Shown here one piece after another: positions 38,763 to 48,410 of a DNA stretch of 64,000 nt (position 1 is the stretch's first letter; every line of letters begins with the position of its first letter). The position numbers were made by a program, and so were the translations under genes. Source of the DNA: Rickettsia endosymbiont of Cantharis rufa (lineage in GTDB: Bacteria > Pseudomonadota > Alphaproteobacteria > Rickettsiales > Rickettsiaceae); the NCBI RefSeq assembly GCF_964026445.1, contig NZ_OZ032150.1, forward strand, positions 806,001 to 870,000. The letters are read 5' to 3'. Under the pieces are notes generated by a model. That model did not search any database. It saw nothing but the letters and a program-made list of their open reading frames with translations, and was not told where the DNA came from.

Positions 38763-40697
38763 TTAGTTTTTTTGATGCAAAACATTAAAAATCATATCGG
38801 CGAGTGACTTACTAATTCCATTTACTTTAACCAGCTCATCTATAGTTGCATCGCATACTGCTTTGTATGAACCAAAATAATGCAGTAATGCTTTTTTACG
38901 AGTTTCCCCTATGCCTTCTATATCATCAAGACTTGATAGTTTTATAGCACGTGATCTACCTAGTCTATGATTCTTTATGGCAAAATTATGAGCTTCATCT
39001 CGTAAAATTTGTAAATATTTCATCACCGACAAATTCTTATCTATTGTAAATGCCTCTTTACCTACCATATGGAATTGCTCGAGACCGGCATTTCTATCTA
39101 CTCCTTTTGACATACAAACAAAAGGAGTATTCATTTCAAATTTATCCATTACCTCTTTAACGATGCCTAAATGCCCTTTGCCGCCGTCTATAATTATCAA
39201 GCTTGGTAATTTATGCGGCTCATTCTTAAGTCTAGTTAATCTTCGTGTTAAAACTTGTCGAAGCATTTCATAATCGTCACCAACAATGTCATTATACGTA
39301 CCGTTGGTGCCATCCCGCGACTTGACCGCGAGTTCTGTATTGTTTATTGATGTACTGGATCTCGCGGTCAAGCCGCGGGATGACAATGGGAAAGTACGGG
39401 ATGACAATGAGAAAATCCGATATTCCTTTTTATCGAAACCTGACTTACCGGCAACTACCATAGCACCAACAGCAAACTTACCTTGAATATGGCTATTATC
39501 GTAAATCTCAATTCTTTCAGGAATTTCAGAAAGAGCAAATAACTCTTTGATTTCAAGCATAATCTCTTGATTTTTTGCAAATTTCTTCAAATACTGCTCT
39601 AAGGAAAACAAAGCATTTGCTCTAGCGTTCTGAACTAGCTTTGCTTTACCTCCGCTAATAGGTATTATAATGTTGAGTTTAGCAATATCATTAATTTTCT
39701 TAATCACCTCTAGCACATTCTCTTTATCATTAATTTCATGATTAATAATAATTTCCGCAGGTGCTTGTTGTTTTTGATAAAATTGCAATAAAAAATATTC
39801 TAATACTTCCTCTTTGATACTATTTTCTGTAGAAGTAGGAAAATAAGGAATATTACCACATGCTTGCCCTGCCCTATATAAAAACACTTCTACGCAATAA
39901 TGCCCGTTCTTTTCTACAATAGCGATTATATCTGCGTCTTTAACAATATCTGAAACCCCGGCTTTAAGCTGCACATAACTAAGTGCTTTAATGCGATCTC
40001 TAATTTCTGCCGCCTCTTCAAAACGCATCTGACTACTTAACTCTTCCATCTTTTTGGATAGATTCTCTTGGAGTTCTTTAGTACGACCTTGTAAGAAATC
40101 TTTAACCTGAGTTACTAAATCTCTATAGCCTTCCTTGTTTATTTTACCGACACAAGGAGCATAACAGCGTTTTATTTCATACTGTAGACAAGGGCGAGTA
40201 CATGAATTAAAGTAATTATCTGTGCAGGAACGTAACTTAAAGATTTTTTGCAGTTCTGTTAAAGTAGTATCAACTTCCGTACTCGAAGCAAAAGGACCAA
40301 AAAACTTTCCGTCACTTAGAGTTTTACCTCGATATTTTAGCAACTGCGGAAAATCATGATCTAAACGTAATTTGATGAAAGGAAAGGACTTGTCGTCCTT
40401 AAGAAGAATATTAAATTTTGGCTGAAATTTTTTGATTAGCCTAGCTTCTAAAAGTAGTGCCTCAACTTCGGAATTGGTGATGCTGTACTCTAAAAAACAA
40501 GTATTTGCAATCATCCGAAGCGTCTTATTATCTAAATCGCTTTTAATGTAATTAGTAAGGCGTTTCTTTAAATTTTTAGCTTTACCGACATAGATAACTT
40601 GCTTGTTAACGTCAAACATCCGATAAACCCCATTGCGTTCAGGAATATCTATAAGTTTAGATTTAATTAACTCACTTCCGGTAACTTCTAGGGTCAT
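38763..40697 (-). CDS. uvrC: excinuclease ABC subunit C, with in-frame RPE
   Basis: Makes both incisions in nucleotide excision repair with UvrA/B. 644 residues, about 35 more than usual. The GIY-YIG domain starts NGVYRMFDVNKQVIYVGKAK. Four cysteines lie in the LRSCTDNYFNSCTRPCLQYE and CYAPCVG region. The UVR motif is in LSSQMRFEEAAEIRD. The C-terminal endonuclease has IEIYDNSHIQG and a C-terminal HhH pair. Residues about 428-464 (SSRTFPLSSRGLTARSS and on) are RPE-encoded and in frame. IS1 copy 5 ends two bases before the ATG and provides a GGAGG ribosome site. Confidence 0.94.
   Translation of the reverse strand: MTLEVTGSELIKSKLIDIPERNGVYRMFDVNKQVIYVGKAKNLKKRLTNYIKSDLDNKTLRMIANTCFLEYSITNSEVEALLLEARLIKKFQPKFNILLKDDKSFPFIKLRLDHDFPQLLKYRGKTLSDGKFFGPFASSTEVDTTLTELQKIFKLRSCTDNYFNSCTRPCLQYEIKRCYAPCVGKINKEGYRDLVTQVKDFLQGRTKELQENLSKKMEELSSQMRFEEAAEIRDRIKALSYVQLKAGVSDIVKDADIIAIVEKNGHYCVEVFLYRAGQACGNIPYFPTSTENSIKEEVLEYFLLQFYQKQQAPAEIIINHEINDKENVLEVIKKINDIAKLNIIIPISGGKAKLVQNARANALFSLEQYLKKFAKNQEIMLEIKELFALSEIPERIEIYDNSHIQGKFAVGAMVVAGKSGFDKKEYRIFSLSSRTFPLSSRGLTARSSTSINNTELAVKSRDGTNGTYNDIVGDDYEMLRQVLTRRLTRLKNEPHKLPSLIIIDGGKGHLGIVKEVMDKFEMNTPFVCMSKGVDRNAGLEQFHMVGKEAFTIDKNLSVMKYLQILRDEAHNFAIKNHRLGRSRAIKLSSLDDIEGIGETRKKALLHYFGSYKAVCDATIDELVKVNGISKSLADMIFNVLHQKN
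39307..39412. repeat. RPE inside uvrC
   Basis: Arms GCCATCCCGCGACTTGACCGC and GCGGTCAAGCCGCGGGATGAC at 39307-39384, plus a partial repeat of the right arm (ACGGGATGACAATGAG) up to about 39412. Reading frame is kept. Confidence 0.88.
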
Positions 40698-40699
40698 AT

Positions 40700-41531
40700 G
40701 GTCGTACCTCCATTTTGCAGATGTGGATATTAAAAAGCTATACGTTCAATAAGAGTTCCGATGACTTTATCATGAATATCCAATGACTTGGAAAAACAAA
40801 TTGTTTTACGTGCCAGTCTTTTGCATCTTGTTCTAAGATTTAAGTTACCCCGTTCTATCCGTTGAGTATATTTTTTACTAACAATGTGTTTTTTGGGATC
40901 TAATAACCTAGCATAACTTCCCCATCCATCTGTAAAGTAAAAAGTAACCTTAAAATCCTCCGGTTTTTTTCAGTAATGATTCTGATGTGCTATCACATCT
41001 TGTACCAAAAGTATAAGCAACTACTTTTAACAAAATCTTATCCAAAGAATATCAAAGCCATCTTTGTTTGGATTTATTCTGTACATAAGGCCATTGTTCA
41101 TCTATTTCAAGAGCAATAATTACTTCTATCGTATTGATAGAATGATTTATCTTTTTTAACGCTAGATTTTTTTTAAAACACGGATAACCGTATTGATACC
41201 CACTTTTAATACTCTTACTGTATCCCTAACTCCAGAGCCATTGATTGACATATCTACTATCTGAGTCTTGACTCCAGGCTTAGAGGCATTATTAATATAT
41301 TACAGTTAAAAATATCGATTACACTGCTTGCATTGATATCTCTGTTGTTTTGAAATTGAATATCCCGCCTTTACTACTTTTTCTGTGTCGTTATAATATC
41401 TACACTTAACATCTATTCTTGATCTACACTTAACATATATTCTTGTCATAACTCCTTAACTATAATTCTCTCTTATTACTGTTTGAGGATTATAGACTAT
41501 TCATGCTAAGCTGCAATACGGGGGGGCGACC
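40700..41531 (-). mobile_element. IS1-family element, copy 5
   Basis: 832 bp, ends GGTCGTACCTCCATTTT and the complement of GGTCGCCCCCCCGTATTGC. This copy has 8 A before insB (TTAAAAAAAATCTAG), the slip-competent form. It still has both TAA codons after NRYF and the A7 run in insB. Its uvrC-side end carries GGAGG, nine bases before the uvrC start codon. Confidence 0.9.
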
Positions 41532-41668
41532 CAGAGCTAGAAGAATATAGCAGCGAATTAATATGATAGAGAGGATTAATAGGCATGCAAAACATCACTA
41601 GAAACGAAGAATTAATATTAAGTAGTATAGTAAGGTTTGAGAACTTTGACATGCAGCATATTAAGCCA

Positions 41669-41785
41669 ATATTAACCATCAGTACCACCTCTATCAGAGC
41701 GAGTACTCAAGATGCTGGATGAAGAAATAGAATATAGTCCTTTGAGAAAGCTTACACACTTATTTGGACCATACGCGTCAAGTTA
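41669..41785 (+). pseudogene. unidentified coding remnant with IS256-like end
   Basis: An open stretch reads VPPLSERVLKMLDEEIEYS then PLRKLTHLFGPYASS and a stop. Within it, CTTTGAGAAAGCTTACACAC through ATTTGGAC (41735-41767) matches the IS256-type end at 21412-21437 with very few differences. I see nothing else assignable between IS1 copy 5 and the IS4 remnant. Confidence 0.35.
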
Positions 41786-41890
41786 AGGAAAGGCAGTAAG
41801 CAATTTGCAAGAAATTTAGAAAAAAGCGCTACTTAAAAAAGGAGGTAAAGAGTATAGGTATTAGTACTGTAACGCTAAGGGACTTATACA

Positions 41891-42841
41891 ATGAAAAATA
41901 TAACAAAACTACCGAATAGAGTCAAAGAGTTTTTAACAGAAACAGCTATCAGAGTTGCAATTAGCAGCGGTTTTATCAAGGGGAGAAGAGGATTAACCGG
42001 CTGTTCGTTTGCACAAGCATTAGTATTGGGTAATTTGAGTGATGCTGATTGTAACATAGAAAGAATGTGTCAATTATTACATGAAGAATCAGTAATAATA
42101 AGTAAGCAAGGCCTAGATTTCAGATTTAGTAACTCTGCAGTGGATTTTATGAGGAGTATGTATGAGAAAATATCGGTTTATTTGCAAATAGTTTTAAGCT
42201 TGATTGCGGGATATTACAGAAATTTAATAACGTTAAGTTACTTGATAGCAGCAATATAAAATTGCCCGACAATATGGAAAGATTATATAAGGGGCATGGG
42301 TCAGGATTTAAGGATCATGAGCGTAGAGTAAAAGCTTCGATCAAGCTGCACATTATATAATTATTCAACACAAACAATAAGTAACATAGATATTCTTGCG
42401 GGGGCACGATCAGATCAAGGTTATAAAGATTATTTACAGGATATTAATCCTAATGATTTATTGATAGCAGATTTAGGGTATTTTGTTCCTAAGTCTTTTA
42501 GTTCCTTAAGTGCTAAAGGCGCTTATTTTATTAGTCGTTACAAGACTGATACTAATATATATGATAGAGCTAGAAATAAATTAGATTTACTTGAGTTATT
42601 AGAGAAAGTAACTTTTTGACAAGGTGATATTTTACTTAGCAAGGAATCATTACTACCGGTTAGGATCGTCTGCCATAAGCTTACAAAAGAACAATCTGAT
42701 ATCAGGAAAAGGAAGGCGAATACACTTGCAAAAGCACGTGGCTATAAGTCTTCTCAAAGAAATCAAAATTTACTTGATTGGTCAATATTTATTACTAATA
42801 TTCCTGAGAGTCAAGTCAGTATCAAGCATATAGCAACGATA
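41891..42841 (+). pseudogene. IS4-family transposase pseudogene
   Basis: First frame from 41891: MKNITKLPNRVKEFLTETAI, RGLTGCSFAQALVLGNLSDA. A shift near 42170 leads into LLDSSNIKLPDNMERLYKGH (first catalytic Asp). A further shift leads to LIADLGYFVPKSF (second Asp) and AYFISRYKTDTNIYDRARNK. TGA-interrupted EKVTF precedes ILLSKESLLPVRIVCHKL, the YREK-like region is diverged, and IS1 copy 6 cuts the gene at 42842. Family by DLGYF and DSSxI pattern. Confidence 0.72.
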
Positions 42842-43672
42842 GGCCGCGCCCCCGTATTGCAGCTTAGCATGAATAGTCTATAATCCTCAAACAGTAATAA
42901 GAGAGAATTATAGTTAAGGAGTTATGGCAAGAATAGATGTTAAGTGTAGATCAAGAATAGATGTTAAGTGTAGATATTGTAACGACACAGAAAAAGTAGT
43001 AAAGGCGGGATATTCAATTTCAAAACAACAGAGATATCAATGCAAGCAGTGTAATCGATATTTTTAACTGTAATATATTAATAATGCCTCTAAGCCTGGA
43101 GTCAAGACTCAGATAGTAGATATGTCAATCAATGGCTCTGGAGTTAGGGATACAGTAAGAGTATTAAAAGTGGGTATCAATACGGTTATCCGTGTTTTAA
43201 AAAAATCTAGCGTTAAAAAAGATAAATCATTCTATCAATACGATAGAAGTAATTATTGCTCCTGAAATAGATGAACAATGGCCTTATGTACAGAATAAAT
43301 CCAAACAAAGATGGCTTTGATATTCTTTGGATAAGATTTTGTTAAAAGTAGTTGCTTATACTTTTGGTACAAGATGTGATAGCACATCAGAATCATTACT
43401 GAAAAAAACCGGAGGATTTTAAGGTTACTTTTTACTTTACAGATGGATGGGGAAGTTATGCTAGGTTATTAGATCCCAAAAAACACATTGTTAGTAAAAA
43501 ATATACTCAACGGATAGAACGGGGTAACTTAAATCTTAGAACAAGATGCAAAAGACTGACACGTAAAACAATTTGTTTTTCCAAGTCATTGGATATTCAT
43601 GATAAAGTCATCGGAACTCTTATTGAACGTATAGCCTTTTAATATCCACATCTGTAAAATGGAGGTGCGACC
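42842..43672 (+). mobile_element. IS1-family element, copy 6
   Basis: 831 bp, starts GGCCGCGCCCCCGTATTGC, ends with the complement of GGTCGCACCTCCATTTT. Zinc-finger Cys kept (RYCND), both TAA codons after NRYF present, A7 in both runs; InsB ends IERIAF. The left flank is the IS4 remnant, the right flank an IS3 remnant. Confidence 0.9.
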
Positions 43673-44022
43673 GTAAACCAGCAAAAGGGCTTATTTGGCA
43701 TACTGATAGAGGTAGTCAATATTGTTCTGATAGTCATTTAAAAATTATAAAACAACATGGTATCAAACAGAGTATGGGTCGTAAAGGAAATTGCTTGGAT
43801 AATGCTGTTGCTGAAAGTTTCTTTCATACTATAAAAACAGAATTAATGTATCAATATAAATTTAAAACTAAGGAGGAAGCAAAATATGCCATATTTGAAT
43901 ATATAGAGGTATTTTATAACCGTATCAGAATGTATTCTGCTAACGATTATTTATCACCAGTAAGATATGAAGAGATACAAAATTGCACTTAAACAACTGT
44001 CCGGAAAAGTGTTGACAGATCA
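43673..44022 (+). mobile_element. IS3-family element, 3' fragment
   Basis: C-terminal orfB from KPAKGLIWHTDRGSQYCSD (second catalytic Asp) through [18 protein letters not shown] (catalytic Glu) to FYNRIRMYSANDYLSPVRYE. The stop is at 43990-43992, then the terminal sequence CTGTCCGGAAAAGTGTTGAC ending GATCA. The 5' part is missing; IS1 copy 6 abuts it. Confidence 0.85.
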
Positions 44023-44386
44023 TCTTGTGGTATTTCCGCATGATAGACTGATCTAGAATTTAATGCAATATTCAGAGCTTCAGTACAGTTTTCGATTCCT
44101 TTTTGATTATCGCCTAATTCGCTATACTTTTCATCAATTTTATTATATGCAAAAAAGTAGTATATGGGTTTTCTTTGATTAATGAAGGTAGTTTAGTGCT
44201 AATTTCCTCTAATTCTATTGATGAATTAGCACTAAGAGCTTCAGAATACAAGTTTAAAGCTGTGCTTCCTCTTTCAAAATTATCTTTAGTCCATCTATTA
44301 TCATCTGCAAAGCTAGATGGTAACTCAGATAGTTGTTGTAATATTTCTTGTGTAGTGCCTACTATCGGTTGACCATTAATTAACAT
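44023..44386 (-). pseudogene. TPR-like protein, 5' fragment with frameshift
   Basis: Starts MLINGQPIVGTTQEILQQLS. It reads to ENPYTTFLHI in one frame and continues in another as AYNKIDEKYSELGDNQKGIE, with CTEALNIALN. The second part and ALNLYSEALSAN are tetratricopeptide-like helices. The IS3 fragment truncates it at 44022. Function unknown. Confidence 0.55.
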
Positions 44387-44455
44387 GCTAAACTATTAAA
44401 ATTAATTAATTGTATTGTGATAAAGTTATATATCATTGTCAATTTTTTAATAGCC

Positions 44456-45007
44456 TTAATGCCGACAACCGCTACCGTGAACGTGGAGAGGATGGAGTTT
44501 TATGTGATTTAGCATCTTTTTAAGGAGTGTAGCGCGCTTAAGTTTTGATGAATGATCTAAGAAAGTTTTGCCGTTTAAATAATCTATTTCATGCTGAATC
44601 ACTGTGGCCAAAAAGCTCTCTGCTTCTAATTCTTGTTTATTACCGTTATAATCAAGATACTTTACCTTGATTGCTTTTGAGCGTGTAATAGATGCTTCAA
44701 TGCTCGGAAACGATAAAGAACCCTCAATAAAAGTTTGTTTTTCTTCAGAAAAATAAGTTATTTCCGGATTAATAAAAACTATAGGTGATGATTTATTATT
44801 TTCATGTAGATCAACTACCGCTATACGCTTTAATATTCCAACCATATTAGCACCGAGGCCCACTGCCCTTTCTATATGCAAAGTCTGGAGCATTTTATCT
44901 ACAATAGTACGAATATTATCATCAACAACGTCTATATATTCTGCCTGTTTTTTAAAAACATCGTTTGGTGCATAAACTATTTGATAGTAAGGCTTATCTT
45001 GATTCAT
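44456..45007 (-). CDS. peptide deformylase-like protein lacking metal ligands
   Basis: 183 residues with the peptide deformylase fold pattern. Motif 1 is GLGANMVG (50-57; normally GLAAxQ), motif 2 is EGSLSFPS (Ser97 where the metal-binding Cys is expected) and motif 3 is QHEIDYLNG (Tyr143 for the second His). The catalytic Glu140 is kept. Two of three metal ligands and the motif-1 Gln are lost, so classical deformylase activity is unlikely. It is probably a paralogue of the true enzyme encoded elsewhere. The His-rich tail HPLHVHGSGCRH is unusual. Confidence 0.8.
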   Translation of the reverse strand: MNQDKPYYQIVYAPNDVFKKQAEYIDVVDDNIRTIVDKMLQTLHIERAVGLGANMVGILKRIAVVDLHENNKSSPIVFINPEITYFSEEKQTFIEGSLSFPSIEASITRSKAIKVKYLDYNGNKQELEAESFLATVIQHEIDYLNGKTFLDHSSKLKRATLLKKMLNHIKLHPLHVHGSGCRH

Positions 45008-45064
45008 TAATATACTCCGGATAAATAAAGAGTTATTTTGGTATTGCTAAATAAAGATAAATAT

Positions 45065-45260
45065 CGTCATTGCGAGCAGGTGTTGTTGCGTAGACCGGTT
45101 TATGTCATTCCCGCGAAAGCAGGAATCTAGAAAAATAACTTTAATATTACTACAGAGTATAAAAATTTGTTTTTATATGGTTTTACTGGATTCACGCCTA
45201 CGCGGGAATGACATTGGTTAGGCTTTTCGATCCATGCAACAACGTCTCCTCGCAATGACG
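45065..45260. repeat. nested RPE between the deformylase-like gene and pgeF
   Basis: Outer arms CGTCATTGCGAGC (45065) and CTCGCAATGACG (45260). The inner palindrome 45103-45213 has TGTCATTCCCGCGAAAGC and CTACGCGGGAATGACA. Confidence 0.85.
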
Positions 45261-45280
45261 TAGCTTTTATTTAGCAATTC

Positions 45281-46003
45281 CTATTTTATTACGATAGCTG
45301 ACAATATATTCTCATTATAAGATTCTTGTAAGTGAAATGAACGTCTTTTGCTTGGGTATTTTAACGGATTTGTGTAAGTATCTTCACCAATATTTTTTAT
45401 ATCTTTAACGCCTGCTTCTTTAAGTTTTAACTCTACAAAAGCCGGTAAATCAAACATATAATGATTTTCTTTTATTGAGTTTATAAAAAACTGTTTATTG
45501 TTAATATCCTTACTTAGGAAAGCTTTATAATATTCCTCATCAACCTCATACGAACTTTGAGCTATAGCAGGACCTATCACTGCTATTAAATTCTTTACTC
45601 CTTTTTCTGTCATTTTAGTAACTATATTACTTATAATATTATTTATACTTCCTTTCCAACCCGCATGTGCTGCTCCGATTATTTTACCGTCACCACTTGC
45701 CAGTAGTACCGGTACACAATCTGCTGATTGTACCGCTAATACTAAATTTTTTTTAGTTGTAATGCTTCCGTCTGCATCAGGTACGGCAATTATAGAATCA
45801 TCAGCATTAACAATTTGGTTTCCATGCACTTGATTTAAAATTAAAATATCTTGTGCTTTAAAATAAGCAGTAATGGATTTCTTGTTTTCAACTATTTCTG
45901 TTTCATTTATAGAGTTATTTTTTTTTATATATCTATGACTAGAATTATTGAATGTTTTATCAAAAATTTTATAATAAATTGATTTGTTTATTAATCCTTT
46001 CAT
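45281..46003 (-). CDS. pgeF: PgeF/YfiH multicopper-like (LACC1-type) protein
   Basis: 240 residues of the laccase-domain family; family members act as purine nucleoside phosphorylase/adenosine deaminase or affect peptidoglycan precursor quality. Motifs: LNQVHGNQIV, QSADCVPVLLAS and GAAHAGWKGS, giving the conserved His-Cys-His zinc set. IGPAIAQSSYEVDEEY is also typical. The ATG (46003-46001) shares bases with the start codon proposed for the divergent gene. Confidence 0.9.
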   Translation of the reverse strand: MKGLINKSIYYKIFDKTFNNSSHRYIKKNNSINETEIVENKKSITAYFKAQDILILNQVHGNQIVNADDSIIAVPDADGSITTKKNLVLAVQSADCVPVLLASGDGKIIGAAHAGWKGSINNIISNIVTKMTEKGVKNLIAVIGPAIAQSSYEVDEEYYKAFLSKDINNKQFFINSIKENHYMFDLPAFVELKLKEAGVKDIKNIGEDTYTNPLKYPSKRRSFHLQESYNENILSAIVIK

Positions 46004-46835
46004 GAAAATACCCCATATTAATTATAATAGTTTTATCAATACCTTATCCAACCGTTTACAAAAAAATAAACAGTTGGAAAAAATAATAGTACAATTTCAC
46101 CAAGACTATAACCTAATTCCTATTATAGGCGTAGAAATAGAGTTTTATTTAAGTCCCAATATTGATATAGCTAAATTTGAAATACTTTCAAGAAAATACT
46201 TAGCTAGATTTAAAATTTCTAAAATAAAAAAAGAAGAGGGTAATAACCAATTTGAAATAGACCTCCCTCCTTCTGCAAACTTAATACAATATATAAAAAA
46301 TATATTGGAGGTTAGAACTATTTTAAAAAAAATGGCACAGCAGTTAAACGGTTATATAGATTTTTCTCCTAGGCCGTTTTTAGATGATTATGGTAGTAGC
46401 ATGCATTTTCATATTAATTTTAATTCCGAGTTCAATGATTATTATATAATTTTGGCAGCACAAGGGCTATGTCACTATATGTTAGACACCCTACTCGCTT
46501 TTATGCCAACTACTCTAGATTATTCACGGATAAATAAAAAATTTATGGCTCCTACGCATATATCATACGGTGGAAATAACAGGAGCGTAGCCGTACGAAT
46601 TCCAAATTCTTTTCCTAAACGTTTAGAACATCGGTTATCTTCTCCCGAAACTGATCCGTATATAGCAATTTTTACTATTTTAAAATCAATATTATTGGCT
46701 TTAAAATCTCCTAATTCTCTCCAAAAAATAGAAAAAATTTACGGTAACGCTTTCGATCCGCAATATAATTTAACTCCATTACCGACATCATCTCAAGAGA
46801 GCTTTATGTTATTTAAAGCGGATTTTTTTAAATAA
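46002..46835 (+). CDS. glutamine synthetase-like protein (short, catalytic domain only)
   Basis: About 277 residues from the ATG at 46002, or 283 from an in-frame start at 45984. Counted from the longer start, motifs of the GS catalytic barrel are IGVEIEFYL (49-56; metal Glu pair), NQFEIDLPP (88-96), GSSMHFHIN (137-145; ATP/metal His), NNRSVAVRIP (198-207) and RLEHRLSSPETDPY (213-226). Standard GS has 440-470 residues with an N-terminal beta-grasp domain, which is absent. The gene may be a specialised ligase or a decaying one; the frame is intact. Confidence 0.75.
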   Translation: MKIPHINYNSFINTLSNRLQKNKQLEKIIVQFHQDYNLIPIIGVEIEFYLSPNIDIAKFEILSRKYLARFKISKIKKEEGNNQFEIDLPPSANLIQYIKNILEVRTILKKMAQQLNGYIDFSPRPFLDDYGSSMHFHINFNSEFNDYYIILAAQGLCHYMLDTLLAFMPTTLDYSRINKKFMAPTHISYGGNNRSVAVRIPNSFPKRLEHRLSSPETDPYIAIFTILKSILLALKSPNSLQKIEKIYGNAFDPQYNLTPLPTSSQESFMLFKADFFK

Positions 46836-46996
46836 TTTGTATTTTGTTCACAAAACCTAAAAACTAAAAAATAATTGTTTTTACAACTAAAATAAAGATT
46901 GGTATAAAGTTTTAAATATAAAATTGCCAAAATTGTTTCAATTAATTATTTTATTTTTGTAAAACTAAATACTTATGAGGTGCTTTAAGCTGCATT

Positions 46997-47824
46997 TCAC
47001 TCTATATTTTCATAATTTTTCATTAGATAATTAAATTCTGCACCATAGATAAATATCATATTTATAATATAGAAGAATATTAATGTAACTATTATACTAC
47101 CAAGGGAACCGTACATTAAATTTAATTGGTTGTAGTAGACTATATAGGTTGAAAGCAAATAGCCGCTTATTATCCATAATATCACGGTTAATAAAGCTCC
47201 TGGGAATACATCAACGAAATTTAATTTTACATTAGGTAATATATAATACAGGGATGAGGAACCTAAAAACAATAAAATTAAAATTAAAAAATATCTTATA
47301 AAATTTAAAATGATCTTATATTTTTCAATAGTCTCTAATATTATCGGGATTTTCGTAAATATTATTGGAATCACCACTAAAAGAAACATAGTAAAGGTAA
47401 TCAAAGCACTAATTATAAGAAATTGTATAATACTGAGTAATCTTCTTCTTATATAAGGAGGAGGAGATTTTATTTGATATACACGATTTAAAATAGTTCT
47501 TAAACATTCTACAAAAGAAGAAGCAGTCCAAACACTGCCTACGATGGCAAGATTCATTAAACTTTGAGGGGGAGCACTTAATAATTCTCGTATTCTCTTT
47601 TCTATTGATTCCGTTGCTTGTTCCGGAAGACTGTCTAGAAAAATTTGTATAAAATTTTGACCAAGTTCTGAAGCACCTAAAAAACTTGTTAAAGCTAATA
47701 AGAATACTAGGAAAGGGAAAATAGATAAAAGTATCATAAATGACATATATCCGGAATGTTCAACGCCATCATCTTCTATTGTTCTGAATAAGGCCACATA
47801 AAGACAATTAAAAATTTTTTTCAT
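46997..47824 (-). CDS. YihY/UPF0761-type inner membrane protein
   Basis: 275 residues, six predicted helices. The segment LYVALFRTIEDDGVEHSGYM followed by FMILLSIFPFLVFLLAL and IVGSVWTASSFVECLRTILNRVY is the hallmark of the YihY family (older name BrkB). LNLMYGSLGSIIVTLIFFYI closes the domain. Exact role unknown in any organism I can name with confidence. Confidence 0.87.
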   Translation of the reverse strand: MKKIFNCLYVALFRTIEDDGVEHSGYMSFMILLSIFPFLVFLLALTSFLGASELGQNFIQIFLDSLPEQATESIEKRIRELLSAPPQSLMNLAIVGSVWTASSFVECLRTILNRVYQIKSPPPYIRRRLLSIIQFLIISALITFTMFLLVVIPIIFTKIPIILETIEKYKIILNFIRYFLILILLFLGSSSLYYILPNVKLNFVDVFPGALLTVILWIISGYLLSTYIVYYNQLNLMYGSLGSIIVTLIFFYIINMIFIYGAEFNYLMKNYENIE

Positions 47825-48410
47825 TATAAGCTTAAGTTTTTATTATTAATTTTATATTTAATCTTAAATAAGTTAGCTGTAAATAATTAATTTATAATTA
47901 AAATAAAACTAACTTTATCTTTGATTTGAAATATTAATATAGGAATGAGATTTTCCCTTGCATTAATTATATATTTTTCTATAATACACTAGAATTTGGT
48001 TTTTTTATAAATTGTAATTTATAGAACTGTTAACAAAGTAATTTAATTAGTTTTAAAATTTATTTTGTTAACAGTCTTAGTATTTCAGTAAATAAGTTTT
48101 TATATATAAGATATTGATATTTTATCTTTTAAAAAATATTTAAGGTTCTTATGATATTTTTTCTTGATAAGAAGTAATCCTACATGATTCTTTAATAATT
48201 ATTTACCTAATGATTACAAAAAACTTAAAAAATGTTATTTTATAGTTGCGTATGATATTAATTTATGGTATTATTTCTACTTAAAATTGGATAAGTTTAA
48301 TGGTGCAAAATTATTAATAACCACATATTTTATAAAAAAATATGGTAATATCATTTTTATTCAAAGAAAATTTTTAAATATAGATATAATTAGTAACCAA
48401 GGAGAAGGTA
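47825..48410. promoter_or_regulatory. long AT-rich divergent intergenic region with an inverted repeat
   Basis: 586 bases without a gene between the divergent yihY-like and XRE genes. A 12-bp inverted repeat, ACTGTTAACAAA (48026-48037) and TTTGTTAACAGT (48064-48075), encloses 26 AT bases and could be an operator. The XRE gene has a good ribosome site (AAGGAG). Confidence 0.4.
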
